Under the pieces are notes generated by a model, which was not told the origin of the DNA, searched no databases, and was given only the letters and a program-made list of their open reading frames with translations. A stretch of 64,000 bases of DNA, taken from positions 62,001-126,000 of the forward strand of contig ONDS01000007.1 in assembly GCA_900316685.1 (NCBI GenBank), read 5' to 3'. Positions 26,181-37,300 of this stretch are shown one piece after another. The position numbers were made by a program, and so were the translations under genes. The stretch is from an uncultured Prevotellaceae bacterium (GTDB lineage: Bacteria > Bacteroidota > Bacteroidia > Bacteroidales > Bacteroidaceae). Within the stretch, counting starts at the first letter, position 1. The number at the start of each line of letters is the position of its first letter.

Positions 26181-29100
26181 TTATTTTAATTTTGATAATA
26201 CATCACCGAACTTCGCATAATTAACTACTACGCCGTCGTCGAGGTCGAAGGCTATCTGTTCGTCGGCTATGACATGGAGGCGGTCGTGGTACTCACGGCA
26301 CTCCTCAATTTGTTTGCCGATGTTATCAAGTTCCTTGCGCTCACGGGCATTGAGGTTGGCAGCGTTGGCCTCCATCTCACTTTGTTTCTGCATCAACCAT
26401 TCGATGTGAGGCAAGAGGTACTTCGTGCGGATGCGTTCTGCTGTGTAGGCATCCATGCGGTGCATGTAGGCCAGGCACTGGAAGGCTCCCTTCTTCGATG
26501 AGAACAGCCAGTAGATGGGACGGTTCTGATACATCTTCTTATGGTTCTTCCAGAAGTCCTTTACAAAGTAGTCATCGATACTCTTGCCAAGACACTTCTC
26601 GATGAAGTTCAAGTTCTCCACCAAAGTTTCTTCGCCAAAGGCTGTTACGAGCCATTGCTTGAAGCGGATGGTGGCATTGTCTGCAAAGTCACTCTGTGCT
26701 GACATCAACGGTATGATGCCGTCATCATCTGGCTCAAAACGACTATTGGGAACTTGCTCGTTATATTGCTCCAATCCGTCACCTTGGTTGGCAAGGATGA
26801 GTCCGGGTTTATCGATGGAGTAGCGTCCCATCATGCAGCCTACGGCATAGCTGATGAGTTGCTTCATCACTACGTCGGCGTTCCACTTCAGTTTGCCGTC
26901 CTCTATCTTAATTTGGCTTCGCCCAATTTCTTCTTCGCTCGGCATAGCCCCAAGCGAGCTTGGTCTCTGCACTCGCTCAATCGAAATTTCTCCCTGTTGC
27001 AGGATGGTGATTTCATCCAGAGGAACATCTGGAGTCAATTCATCTTGCAGTCCGTAGATGTCAATGAACTGGCGGTTCAACTCCTCTTCATTCTCATGGA
27101 GTTTCATAAAGAGACGTTCCCATTTGGTGCAATAGGTGTCGTAACACCATTCCACACTCTCTGGCTGTGGGGCAGCAGGGTCTATACAGATTTGTTCTCC
27201 AGTTTCTTTAAAGTGTTTGTCAATGATGTAGTCAAGATTGTCAAACAACACCTGTTCATCCATCGTCAAAAGTTCATTGCGCTGGAAGTCCCAAGAGGTT
27301 TCGTGGGCATCCCAATCATATTTGCTTAAATTACCATTGGTATTTACTGCATCCTTTATTATTTTGTTTTCATATATTACAGGATTAATGGGGAGCGATC
27401 TTATATCATTAACTTGATAATTTATTGTAGGATTGAATATCTTAAGTAATCCAAAAGCCATTTTTGTATTTAAGAAGCCCAAGATGTAGGGCAGATCTGT
27501 TTCATTCTTAAAAAAGACAGAAGACCCTCCAACATCAAAAATGGCATCAGAAGGTAAGACTCTAAAACTTGGGATAGAAGAACAAATATAACTCCATGTA
27601 ATACCTTCTTTTTCCCATAGATATTCAGGAAGAATTCTTGCAATTTTATCTTTCTTATAGAACTCTCTTGCTTCTTGAGACCAATTAATAGTTGTTGTCA
27701 AATTACCATACCACCGACGGAATCCACCTCCCTTAGCATAGAAAAGCCATTTATGATTAAGTCCAATTTTGTTTTTATTAACCTCCCAGAACTCTCTTAA
27801 AAAACGGTTATTATCACCTGTTTTTGTCTGTCCATCCGAAATAGTCGTTGGGTATAAATTTAAATTTTCAAATATTTTGATAACTTTTTCGCTTACCCAA
27901 TATCCTATTGGGCATCCTGGAATCTTTTCAAAGTTCTTTTGGGAAATAATAGAATATCTTCTGTTATCCTTTTTGGGATAAACATATGGTTTATTGCTGT
28001 CTTTGTCAATATCATCAATAGTTAGATAAGAATATTCCCCCTTATAATTTTTCGGCTCTGTTTTTTGAAAAACAGTCATCACCGTGCCAAAGGCAATACC
28101 GATGATGTGCCAACCAAAATGGCCTAATGAAGAAATGTAGTAATTATCCAGTAAGTTTCTTCTTAACTTTTCAAATGAAGTAAGAAACATCCATGATTCC
28201 ATAGTAATGAATGCTGTACGACCATTATTGGCTGTTTTATCCAACATCATTTGCATGAAAGTAGAATATAAGTCTTGTTTCGCGTCAGGATAGTTTCTAT
28301 CTAAATAGGAAGAAAGATTTTGATTCATATTCCCCCTACCCATGTAAGGTGGATTTGCAACCAAAGCAGAATGCTTCTCTGTCAGAGCGAGAATAATACT
28401 CATATATGGCATCAACTGGCGAATAGCTTCTGGAACATGAGTTTCTTTCTCATATTCCTCCATACGAATCATGATAGCATTGCGCGTTCGCTCAGAGATA
28501 TTGAACTTCATAATGCTGCCGAGGTTCTTGGCCTGGTCCATGAGGTCGATGGCATCGCATACCTCCTGTATCATTTCCTGATTACTACCAAGGAAGAAGT
28601 GCGGGAGCGTGTCACGCAGGTTGTCCTTGTATGGATATGGCTCAGGCATATCTAATACGCGAGGCATAATGTGGGCATCAGCAAAACTGCTGTCCTTTTG
28701 ACAGGCTTTCAGCAGTAGGGCAAACTGTGCCAACTGCTTGGCGCGAGTATCGATGTCAACACCAGTGAGGTTGTAGTGGAAAATGTTCTCAATGCCCTGA
28801 CTACGGCTGTAGCCTTCAAGGACATAGAGGTCATAGAGCATATCAAAGCCCTCGTTAAGGATGTGACCAGAGCCACAAGCAAGGTCGGCAAACTTCAATT
28901 CCCTCAGGTCATCATAGTGTAGGATGTTCTCTTTGGGTGTAGGTTCTGATGGTTCAACAAGGTACTTCCAGTTTTTCTGAACATCTTCTTCGTAAGGATT
29001 GTTGTCAAGATAGATACGCCCGATGGTGTTCTGCACCATGTACTTCACAATCCAGTTGGGCGTAAAAATCTGAGTGGCTGCTGGAATGTCCTTGGCTTCG

Positions 29101-29807
29101 GCTTTCTTGCCTTTCTTGAAGCTGGCAAACACATCGTCCTTCTTCTCGGAGATATAGAACTGATAGAGCCAGCCAATGAGTTCAGGCGAATGATAGTCTT
29201 CTTCGCTGATAAACTCTGTATTGTTGAGCATATCCACAAAGCCTCCTTCTGCCAAGATGTTGGTTGGCAGAAGCAACTCTGTGTAGTCGCTGATATGACC
29301 GAAACAGCTGTTGATGACAGGATTAGCATGACAGAATGCCACAATGAGGATGCGGAACTGTTCATCGGTCTTGCTATCATCCAATAGCAGGTCTTCAAGC
29401 TTTCTCTGCTCATCGGCACTCATGTCTGGCATACGTCCCTGACGGGCCTCGCTCACAAGGAGGGGAATATGTACGCCCTCGCTTTCATACTGAAGGACGG
29501 GCGCAATGAGTCCGTTCTTTACCATGATCCGGATGGCTACCATACGGTTGAACCAGGTGTAGGCAGCTTCCTCGGCCACCTCCTCAATGCTGTGTGCTTT
29601 TACGGCACGTTGGAGTGAGCACCATTTCTGATAGAAGTCTTCAGACACGGTATCGCCCATAAAGGTTGCGCCGCCACCCATTGGTAACGGTTCTTCCGTT
29701 ACGTTACCATCAGGGAGAAAGCCCAAAGCCGTAAAGCGATGGGCAACACCCTGCATCAGTATATTGCGAGCTTCAGTAGCGAAGCGTTTTAATCGGTTTG
29801 TATCCAT
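26181..29807 (-). CDS. pglX: BREX adenine methyltransferase PglX, full-length copy
   Basis: 1208 residues, the usual PglX size. The N-terminal helical region shows EVAEEAAYTWFNRMVAIRI. Motif I is DLACGSGHILNEGFD near residue 312 and motif IV NPPYMGRGN near 486; the variable target-recognition region follows, with the C-terminal domain from about residue 975 (MKQLISYAVGCMMGRYSIDK). Compared with the second copy the N-terminal half is similar, the middle diverges, and a block coding VPLDEITILQQGE is identical at DNA level over 49 bp. A linker (SSLGAMPSEEEIGRSQIK) joins the C-terminal domain. It begins 4 bases after the larger DUF262 gene. It methylates a non-palindromic site in known systems; the motif here cannot be predicted. 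Confidence 0.95.
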   Translation of the reverse strand: MDTNRLKRFATEARNILMQGVAHRFTALGFLPDGNVTEEPLPMGGGATFMGDTVSEDFYQKWCSLQRAVKAHSIEEVAEEAAYTWFNRMVAIRIMVKNGLIAPVLQYESEGVHIPLLVSEARQGRMPDMSADEQRKLEDLLLDDSKTDEQFRILIVAFCHANPVINSCFGHISDYTELLLPTNILAEGGFVDMLNNTEFISEEDYHSPELIGWLYQFYISEKKDDVFASFKKGKKAEAKDIPAATQIFTPNWIVKYMVQNTIGRIYLDNNPYEEDVQKNWKYLVEPSEPTPKENILHYDDLRELKFADLACGSGHILNEGFDMLYDLYVLEGYSRSQGIENIFHYNLTGVDIDTRAKQLAQFALLLKACQKDSSFADAHIMPRVLDMPEPYPYKDNLRDTLPHFFLGSNQEMIQEVCDAIDLMDQAKNLGSIMKFNISERTRNAIMIRMEEYEKETHVPEAIRQLMPYMSIILALTEKHSALVANPPYMGRGNMNQNLSSYLDRNYPDAKQDLYSTFMQMMLDKTANNGRTAFITMESWMFLTSFEKLRRNLLDNYYISSLGHFGWHIIGIAFGTVMTVFQKTEPKNYKGEYSYLTIDDIDKDSNKPYVYPKKDNRRYSIISQKNFEKIPGCPIGYWVSEKVIKIFENLNLYPTTISDGQTKTGDNNRFLREFWEVNKNKIGLNHKWLFYAKGGGFRRWYGNLTTTINWSQEAREFYKKDKIARILPEYLWEKEGITWSYICSSIPSFRVLPSDAIFDVGGSSVFFKNETDLPYILGFLNTKMAFGLLKIFNPTINYQVNDIRSLPINPVIYENKIIKDAVNTNGNLSKYDWDAHETSWDFQRNELLTMDEQVLFDNLDYIIDKHFKETGEQICIDPAAPQPESVEWCYDTYCTKWERLFMKLHENEEELNRQFIDIYGLQDELTPDVPLDEITILQQGEISIERVQRPSSLGAMPSEEEIGRSQIKIEDGKLKWNADVVMKQLISYAVGCMMGRYSIDKPGLILANQGDGLEQYNEQVPNSRFEPDDDGIIPLMSAQSDFADNATIRFKQWLVTAFGEETLVENLNFIEKCLGKSIDDYFVKDFWKNHKKMYQNRPIYWLFSSKKGAFQCLAYMHRMDAYTAERIRTKYLLPHIEWLMQKQSEMEANAANLNARERKELDNIGKQIEECREYHDRLHVIADEQIAFDLDDGVVVNYAKFGDVLSKLK

Positions 29808-29811
29808 AATG

Positions 29812-32376
29812 TCACTTCAAATCATTTAATTGTTCTGTCAATTCCTTAACTTGCTTGTAAACACTATTCACTGATTTTGACAGCCATTCATAGGAATTAT
29901 CGATTTCACTACGTTCGAAGCCCATAGAATCCATAATCGCCTCAATTTCGGCTGGATAATCAGTTCTCTTCTCGTTGACGAAAGCAAACGAAACACGGAA
30001 TTTGTTAAATTGGCAATCATCTTTCAAAAGCGTATCAATGAGTATATAATATTTGGCTCGATGATATGTAAAATCGTTGAATTCAATATGAGGAATAATA
30101 TCCACCGTCTTTTGCCAAGCATAGCTCGCAGTAAAGCCAGGGAAAGAATCTACTTCCTCTTCAATTTTCTCCTTCCATAGGTAATATGTGAAAAGCTCAT
30201 AGTGGGTTGCATTGGTAAACCAATAACGCAACAACAGCACTTGATCTTCATTGAAAGTCATGAAGCCTTTCTCGCATACTTTGATAAGTTGTGGGGATTT
30301 TATAAGAATGTTTCTCCAAGTATCTTCTGTCTCTTTGTTTTGACATTGGTGTTCCAGAGAATCAACGATATCATCAACATTTACAATGTCATCCATCGTT
30401 TCCTTTACAAAATCTTTAGCTTCCAATAAATCTTCCCTTGTTTCATTGATACGTAACAGTCGTTTCCAACTTAGGTCACGTTTCACGTTCTTGGCAACGG
30501 TTTCAGTTGAAAGCAGGTTCCACCTGTTATTGGATGCTTCAAGCAGATAATCTCCATGACTCATAACTGCTCGCTCGAAACAGTAATCAACATCGTTTTC
30601 CCTAACTCCATTCTTTCCAAGAAGGAAAATGAACGATGAAATCTTGGCGTAACGGTTGAATGCCTTTAGATACTCTTCATTTTGTTGTTGTGTCAACAAT
30701 AATGCCTTGTCTTCTTTATATGCTTTGTAGATACCTGCAAATTCAAGAATAAATCCAATTTGACCATTGAAGTAATTATGCTTCTCTGTGTTCTCGATGG
30801 CTACCTTCCAGTCTTGACGATCAACCAACCTGGCTTTTATTCGTTCTTCTTCGCCTTGCCAGGATGAGAAGCCTGAGATGCTGTTGTTCTGCAAATAGGA
30901 AATAATGTCTGATGAATATGGTAAGAGTGACTTTATAGATTTAATACCGCGAGCCATATCATCATTACCATCGATGATTGTGTTCTCAGGATGTGAAAGG
31001 TTGTGAATTACACGCATCCATTCATCAATACCTTTTACTTCCCCATTGTTATGAATGATAAATTGAATGTATGCATAGAACTGTATTCTTTCATTCCTGG
31101 TGAGATTGTTGTTCAATACTTTGGCAAAGATAGCTTCCTCGTCATAATAGAACCGATACTCCTCATTCATCAAGTGACGGAGTTTCTGATTCCCGTTATA
31201 AAGGGCATCCATCGCCTTGACGATTTCGAGGACGGCTTCTGTATTCATCGCTTTGGTCGATTCGTATTTGCCAAAAGACAGACTCCTTAATTCGGGGTCA
31301 GAACTCATCAGCACATCGAAAGTTTCATCTGAGGTGGATTTATTGGGCAACTCCACGATGGAAGCGTAATAACCAGTAACAATAACCCTAATGAAGTTTT
31401 CGATATATGTGTCAAGTTGTTTCTCTTTGCCATTCTTGCAATATTGCCAGAACAAAGTTGTCCACTTGGTATCGATGTTATATGAAAAATATCGATGCAG
31501 GTCCACCTCTTGTTTGGCGGATGCCATATCAAGGGTAAATCTCTTGGCTTTCAAATCAGCATCTTTCTCAAACAAGGTCTTGATGTATTGCTCAAATTTT
31601 GCTTTAAAGTTTTCAAATTTCGTGAGCGGTTTGCCACGTGAATTCATCTTGATATAGAGATCGTCTGTCAGTTTGTACTCTTTTAAATCCATAAAGATGA
31701 AGGTGACAACAGGATTTTCTTCGTCCATTAACCTGTTGAAGAACTCCGCGCGACCATTGAACTTATTATAGATGGCATCGAGCATTACCAGCATAGATTG
31801 CACAGTCGGGTCGTTTTTCCAGATGCGGAAAAACCATGACTGATTCCTTATCGTCGCCGAAAGACTATTTATTTCAACCTCCTTTTTATCTTTCTTTTTG
31901 GTAATGGTCAAAAGCTTGTCCATATTGATGGATGCTCTCATCAAGGCATCACAAAAATCCGTGGAACTCTGACGTGTCTCGTATGTGAATAGAGATCTAT
32001 TCCCATCAAAGAGGGCTTCTTTGAAACTCTTTTTCAACTCTACGTTGTCGGAAATCTGATAAAGAAACCAATGAAGCAAGAATAACGTGGTTAGTCGCTG
32101 TTGACCGTCAAGTGGTATGAAATGTGGCCTGTTGTCATCATCGTCGTGTTGGAGTGTTCCATAAACAAAATCCAAATCCCGGTTTGGTTTGTTCTCTTCC
32201 AAGTAGGCATACAATGAATCGAGAAATTCTGTTCTGACTTCCTTTACAGACTCACTGATTCGTCCCTGGGCATAGTCACGTTGGATGATAGGAACAACCA
32301 ACTTATATTTCTTTTGAGAGAATATCTTGATGAAGGACAATCGCTCTCCTTTGTAATCATTAGCACTTTGTTCCAT
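29812..32376 (-). CDS. DUF262 protein (GmrS-like), large partner
   Basis: 854 residues. DUF262 (ParB/sulfiredoxin-like NTP-binding) domain with VPIIQRDYAQGR and the family signature LDGQQRLTTLFLLHW near residue 92. MNSRGKPLTKFENFKAKFEQ follows, also typical. I see no DUF1524 HNH motif in the helical C-terminal 500 residues, so this looks like a nucleotide-binding or sensor partner, not the nuclease. It follows its shorter paralogue by 2 bases. GmrSD-type enzymes cut modified phage DNA, and a fused member (BrxU) accompanies BREX in other species; this arrangement with a nuclease-less partner is different. Confidence 0.85.
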   Translation of the reverse strand: MEQSANDYKGERLSFIKIFSQKKYKLVVPIIQRDYAQGRISESVKEVRTEFLDSLYAYLEENKPNRDLDFVYGTLQHDDDDNRPHFIPLDGQQRLTTLFLLHWFLYQISDNVELKKSFKEALFDGNRSLFTYETRQSSTDFCDALMRASINMDKLLTITKKKDKKEVEINSLSATIRNQSWFFRIWKNDPTVQSMLVMLDAIYNKFNGRAEFFNRLMDEENPVVTFIFMDLKEYKLTDDLYIKMNSRGKPLTKFENFKAKFEQYIKTLFEKDADLKAKRFTLDMASAKQEVDLHRYFSYNIDTKWTTLFWQYCKNGKEKQLDTYIENFIRVIVTGYYASIVELPNKSTSDETFDVLMSSDPELRSLSFGKYESTKAMNTEAVLEIVKAMDALYNGNQKLRHLMNEEYRFYYDEEAIFAKVLNNNLTRNERIQFYAYIQFIIHNNGEVKGIDEWMRVIHNLSHPENTIIDGNDDMARGIKSIKSLLPYSSDIISYLQNNSISGFSSWQGEEERIKARLVDRQDWKVAIENTEKHNYFNGQIGFILEFAGIYKAYKEDKALLLTQQQNEEYLKAFNRYAKISSFIFLLGKNGVRENDVDYCFERAVMSHGDYLLEASNNRWNLLSTETVAKNVKRDLSWKRLLRINETREDLLEAKDFVKETMDDIVNVDDIVDSLEHQCQNKETEDTWRNILIKSPQLIKVCEKGFMTFNEDQVLLLRYWFTNATHYELFTYYLWKEKIEEEVDSFPGFTASYAWQKTVDIIPHIEFNDFTYHRAKYYILIDTLLKDDCQFNKFRVSFAFVNEKRTDYPAEIEAIMDSMGFERSEIDNSYEWLSKSVNSVYKQVKELTEQLNDLK

Positions 32377-32378
32377 AT

Positions 32379-34289
32379 TTAACCATCAATAAAATCGTTT
32401 AACATGACTTTCATACTCTCTAAATACTCAGCGGCATCAGACTCCTGCCAATGCATCAGATTCGTGCTACGTTGTGAGTAATATTTCAAAAAGACATTCT
32501 TTGTTGCAATCGGAATAAAAACACCCAACTTGTCGTTGGCAATGATTCGTTTCCGCTTGATTGGGAAAAAGGCATTGCCATAACTTCTATTGGTTTCCTG
32601 GTCAAGCAGTGTAAGATTACTGATGCTGTCCTTATCTGCTATCTTTTCTTTATCTTCACCAAAATATTTCTGAATGTTGTTGAACACTTCATCAAACTCT
32701 GTCGCATTAATCTTTTCTTGTCTCAGTTGGTACACTGATGTCACCATCCGAAGTGCATTCTTCAATGAAACTACTTTATCTTTACTTTGAATGCCTTCAG
32801 ATTCCATTTCAGTTGCTATCTGTTCTTTCAGGACCTCAATATAACATAAAACAGAATCGTCATCATTATCTCCCACGAAATAATCAAGCATGTCATTAAT
32901 CCATACAAGACGTTGTTTATCATCGGAAATTGTTTTATCTGTCTGAGAACAAATATGCTCTATGTCCCATTTTTCAGTTTTGTATTTGTTGAAGGGGAAA
33001 CGCATATCAGATTTTTTATCCTTCAACGCAGTCAGGATATTGAAGAGTAGAAGTACTTTCTTGATATTGCCTTTGCTGTCATTGAAAGACAAGTCTTCCA
33101 AATTTACACCTTTCAGCTTTTCCTTGATGAGTGTTTTGATATAGTCAAGGAAGACGGACTTATCTTTTGAAAGAGAAGCTTCGATCAATGCCTTGATGTC
33201 CATTCCATACTCAATGAGGAATCCGATATAATGGTACAATTGCCTGTCTTCAAACCATTCCTCAAACGTCTGGAATACTTTTTTTACTCCAGACCAAATA
33301 TGGTCTATCCTTAACTGGTCGTTATAGTATGTGTTATGATCAGTCTGGAGCAATTCCAAATCTTTGTTGAACTCATTGAAAGTGTGGTAGAACTCAGAAT
33401 CCTTATTCCTATCCTTCATCAAATCAAATATGAATTCTATTCGGTTCTCATAGGTGAAAGGATGGTCTGTTCGGTAGAGGAAATACCAAAATGAATCATC
33501 TTGGAGTGTCTGTTCAATATGATTCCATTCAGCTGCAATTTGTAGTTGTCTCATCGTTGATTCTTTTTCTGCAAAATTGCCTTTCCTGAGCAACAGCGCT
33601 TTGATCAATTCAGCATTGGTCAACGGAATTTTTCCTATATTCAGACGAGTAAAGATATCGATGGAGGATGCTGATTCTTGATCCAACACTTCATACCAAA
33701 TCACACGGACGTTATTGGCAATGTCAACATTCGTCGTTTCGTCCATCGATTGGTTTAACAGGACCTGGCAAATGTTGGCATCAATATCATCTTGCTTATC
33801 AAACCATCTTTCAACTGCCTGATAAACATTTTTCATATAATAGAAATCTATAAACTCATTGGCATCCTGATTAGAATCGTTAATGGATTCCAAAAAAGCC
33901 TGTGAGTTGTATTCAAGGCGAGTCTCATAGTTGATTGTATATAATGAGAACTTCTTGAACATAAATCTCCTCGCATCCTCCAGCTTTTTTAAAATAATAT
34001 ACAGTGTAGTGAGCCTTTGTTGCCCATCTATCACTTCATATCCCTTTAAAATCCTTGTTTTGCCATTGACTATGTTTTCCCAAGTCTTTGGTTTCACGAC
34101 AATGGGCTGAAGACAGTAAAACTCCCCACGCTCTACATCTTTCTTGTCTATCCTTTTGCAAAATTCCTTAAAGTCATCAAGCATTTGCTCAACCTGTTCG
34201 CTTGACCACCTGTAGCCACGCTGGTAATCGGGAATGAAGAAATTCATTCCCGATAATGACCGGATGCTCTTGAGTTCAATGTTATTCAT
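32379..34289 (-). CDS. DUF262-DUF1524 type IV restriction enzyme (GmrSD/BrxU-like)
   Basis: 636 residues. N-terminal DUF262 with NFFIPDYQRGYRWS and YEVIDGQQRLTTLYIIL near residue 88, then FTRLNIGKIPLTNAELIKA. The C-terminal DUF1524 HNH-type nuclease has KWDIEHICSQ near residue 445 and SNLTLLDQETNRSYGNAFFP. This is the complete two-domain form known from GmrSD and BrxU, which restrict DNA with modified cytosines in an NTP-dependent way. In this operon it would complement BREX, which acts on unmodified phage. It lies 21 bases after brxC. Specificity for modified bases is inferred from the family. Confidence 0.87.
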   Translation of the reverse strand: MNNIELKSIRSLSGMNFFIPDYQRGYRWSSEQVEQMLDDFKEFCKRIDKKDVERGEFYCLQPIVVKPKTWENIVNGKTRILKGYEVIDGQQRLTTLYIILKKLEDARRFMFKKFSLYTINYETRLEYNSQAFLESINDSNQDANEFIDFYYMKNVYQAVERWFDKQDDIDANICQVLLNQSMDETTNVDIANNVRVIWYEVLDQESASSIDIFTRLNIGKIPLTNAELIKALLLRKGNFAEKESTMRQLQIAAEWNHIEQTLQDDSFWYFLYRTDHPFTYENRIEFIFDLMKDRNKDSEFYHTFNEFNKDLELLQTDHNTYYNDQLRIDHIWSGVKKVFQTFEEWFEDRQLYHYIGFLIEYGMDIKALIEASLSKDKSVFLDYIKTLIKEKLKGVNLEDLSFNDSKGNIKKVLLLFNILTALKDKKSDMRFPFNKYKTEKWDIEHICSQTDKTISDDKQRLVWINDMLDYFVGDNDDDSVLCYIEVLKEQIATEMESEGIQSKDKVVSLKNALRMVTSVYQLRQEKINATEFDEVFNNIQKYFGEDKEKIADKDSISNLTLLDQETNRSYGNAFFPIKRKRIIANDKLGVFIPIATKNVFLKYYSQRSTNLMHWQESDAAEYLESMKVMLNDFIDG

Positions 34290-34310
34290 ATATTGTCATC
34301 TTTTTGTGTC

Positions 34311-37300
34311 TCAATTGATGATAATGTCGACGTCATCGCCCAGATATTGCATCAACTCAGCTTTGAGTCCCTTAAGATACAAATCAATATCAGCTTCTGT
34401 ATGCATGGGCTTGGTGGTGTGTGTGTCAAGATGAACAACCTTGCGCACTCGTGGCTGGGGCTGTGGAGGTGAGGGCTGACCGCTATTGTCGTGAGCGGCA
34501 TCACTTCCATCGCTGGGGACGGGTGGATATGACGGTGCGGGCTTGGTGACCACAGCGGCATTGATGCGGTGCATCTGCTCCTCGTAGAAGTCGGCGGTGT
34601 TGGCGTTGGCCTGTAGCGCATAGAAATTGTTGGTGTTGGTCTTCAGCGAGATGGTGACATCCTTCTTGGCAAATTTATCGCGGGCGACATGCATCTCACT
34701 GGCGTATTGCTCCAGTTCATCGAAGACGGTATTGTATTTGGCCACAATGCTATCCACCAATTCCATTTTCTTCGCCTGCAACTGAGCGTTGATGGTCTTG
34801 CGGAGTTTCATATACGAAGGCATCTTGTTCCAAGGCTCTTCATCGGTATTGATGGCCTTCAATGCCACAACTGCCTCCTGCTGTTCGGTGGTGAGGAATG
34901 CGAAGTTGTCTCGGTTTTCATCAATGAACCTGCGTATCTGACTGTAGTTGTCAAACTGGTCGCCAAAGAAGGTGTTGATGCTCTTGCATTTGTCGAAGAG
35001 CAAGCTGGCTTCATCCTTGGCAGCAATGATGGTCTCAAAGAACTTCAAGTGGTCACGGACTGTCAGCCATTGCTCCATCTGGGTGATAGCCTCGTCAATG
35101 GTGTGGGCAAACGGACAACCATTGATTTTGCGTGACAGTTCACGGTAGTTCTTCAGCAGTCGGTTGAGCGCGCTGTCCTCTGTTTCCTTACAATTTCGGA
35201 ACAACTCCGTACTGTCATTGCTGCCCTTGACGGACATCACATTGAAGATATGCTTCCAAGCTTCGATGAAGTCATTCAACACTTCCTGAGAGATTGCCTT
35301 TGCTTTCTCAACGGTAAACTTGCTGGCATCACGGACAATGTTGCGGGCCGTGTCTTCACGACTGACATTTGGATTGTTGTTATAGTTGAACGCATACTGA
35401 TGGCGACGCACCAACTCATTGAGGAAATAAATGGTGGCGAAGTCACTCCAACCGTAAGGCACCTTGGCAAACATACGGACAACATCGGCCACTGTCACAT
35501 CATGGGGCTGGCGGTCGAGCCAATCCTTGATCTTCTTCTCTGGGGTGCTGAGAGGAAGGGTGACGGTCGTTTCCTCTACAGGACGGAGAATCTTGGCGGA
35601 AAGGTCGGATTGTGTCTTGGGCACTTCGCGGTTGTCGACAAGCTTTGCAAACTGGTATAGTGACTCCATATGACGAGACAGAAGATTCTTGTAGCGTTCT
35701 GCTTTCTTGTCCGTACCTGTCTCTGATGGAGAAAGGACCGCACCACAAGAAATGATAGGACAAGAGTCGAGCATCTGCTGGAACTGAGGCTTGATTTCCT
35801 TGTCATACAAGTCCTTGGCGCGTTGCTGGAAGAGCATCTTGGTACGCTGACGCTCCTCGCTGATGGCAGGTTCCTGGGCGAAACGCTGCACACGACAATA
35901 GTAGAGGAAGTTGGCACGAAGCTCCTGATTGTCCTTGAACATCGGATAGAGGAAATACACGAGGTGTGTTCCCTGTGGCGTGTTGTTCAAGCTGAAGCCA
36001 TATTGGTCAGGTGAATCGGTGCTTGCCGTAGTGACGAAATCAACATTGACATCGGCATTATTGCTGAGATAGTTGCGTCCATCGATACTGATACCTACAT
36101 TGAAAGAACGTGTGGCAAAAGTCTCTTTGTTGGATGGATTGCCAAAGTGGTCGAAGAAAATCTTCCTCAACTCGTCGCTATAGGTGTTGCTATCCACCTG
36201 CTGATTCTTGATTATCTGGGCTACCTTGGACTCTTCCTCGGTGAAGAACTCGTAAATCTCAGAGCCGGAATCGGTCTTCACCTTACGAATAACGGCTTTG
36301 TCAATAAGATAAGCCAGTACAGAAGATACATCCTGTTTGATGGCTGCCTTGCTGGCATCAATCTTTGTCATAAGCAATGTAACCACATTGTCAATGGTGG
36401 CCGAGAACTGCTGCTTATCTTCCTCCTTCAGGTTGCATATCATAAATAGAACATATACAACACGGCGATAGAATGCCTGTTTCTTCTCATCTTCAATCAC
36501 ATCAAGAGCCTGACGTGCGTTCTGGAAGGCACGTTGTCCCAAGTGCTGCATGGAGCCTTGTACCATGGCACCAAAGAACTTGTCAAACGGTATAAACTCA
36601 CCAACCTCCATTTCCTGCGTGTCACGGGCAATGGAATAGGTGATGTTGATGAGCGAACGCTCATTACCCTTCACCTGCTTATCGACATAGTTCAGCTGCT
36701 CAAAAGCATCAAGCACATTCTTGATGAGCTGGAACTGATACGGAACGAAAGGATAATAGGCCGCAAAGTTGTCTTTGTCTTTATAGGTCTTATAGGTGCT
36801 TGGTAGAACGAACTGAGCATCCAACTTGGCTTTATCTTTGTTGAACATATCGGCAAGCATGATTTCCACGTCGCCCTTCTTGTCGAGAATACGCTTCTGA
36901 GTGATATATTCAGGAGAAGTACCCTGCAATGAAGCACGAACCTCGAAACGACCAAGAATCTTTCCGACCTCATCCTCTGGGTTGGTGGCATTACCGCCCA
37001 CATTGCTCACCACCTCTTCGAGCGTCTGCTGGGCTGTACATGCAATCCATACCTTAGACTCACAAACCTCATCCAGTCGCTTTACGAGTGACTGAAGCTG
37101 TAGCAGGAGGTCACGATGCTGTCCGATGAACTGGCTCACCTCATCGACGAAGAACAGCAAACGGAAGTTGCGGTTGTTCTTGGCATCAATGTATTCTTTC
37201 ATTTCAGCGGCAAAGGACTCTACAGACACATTGACATCGTTGTTGACAATCTTGGTACGGATGACATCAGTTGCCAATGCTGGATCAACCTCCTTAGCCA

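Noticed and set aside
21343-29807. Invertible pglX phase-variation switch
   Set aside because: The shared segments are in direct, not inverted, orientation and no site-specific recombinase is encoded nearby.
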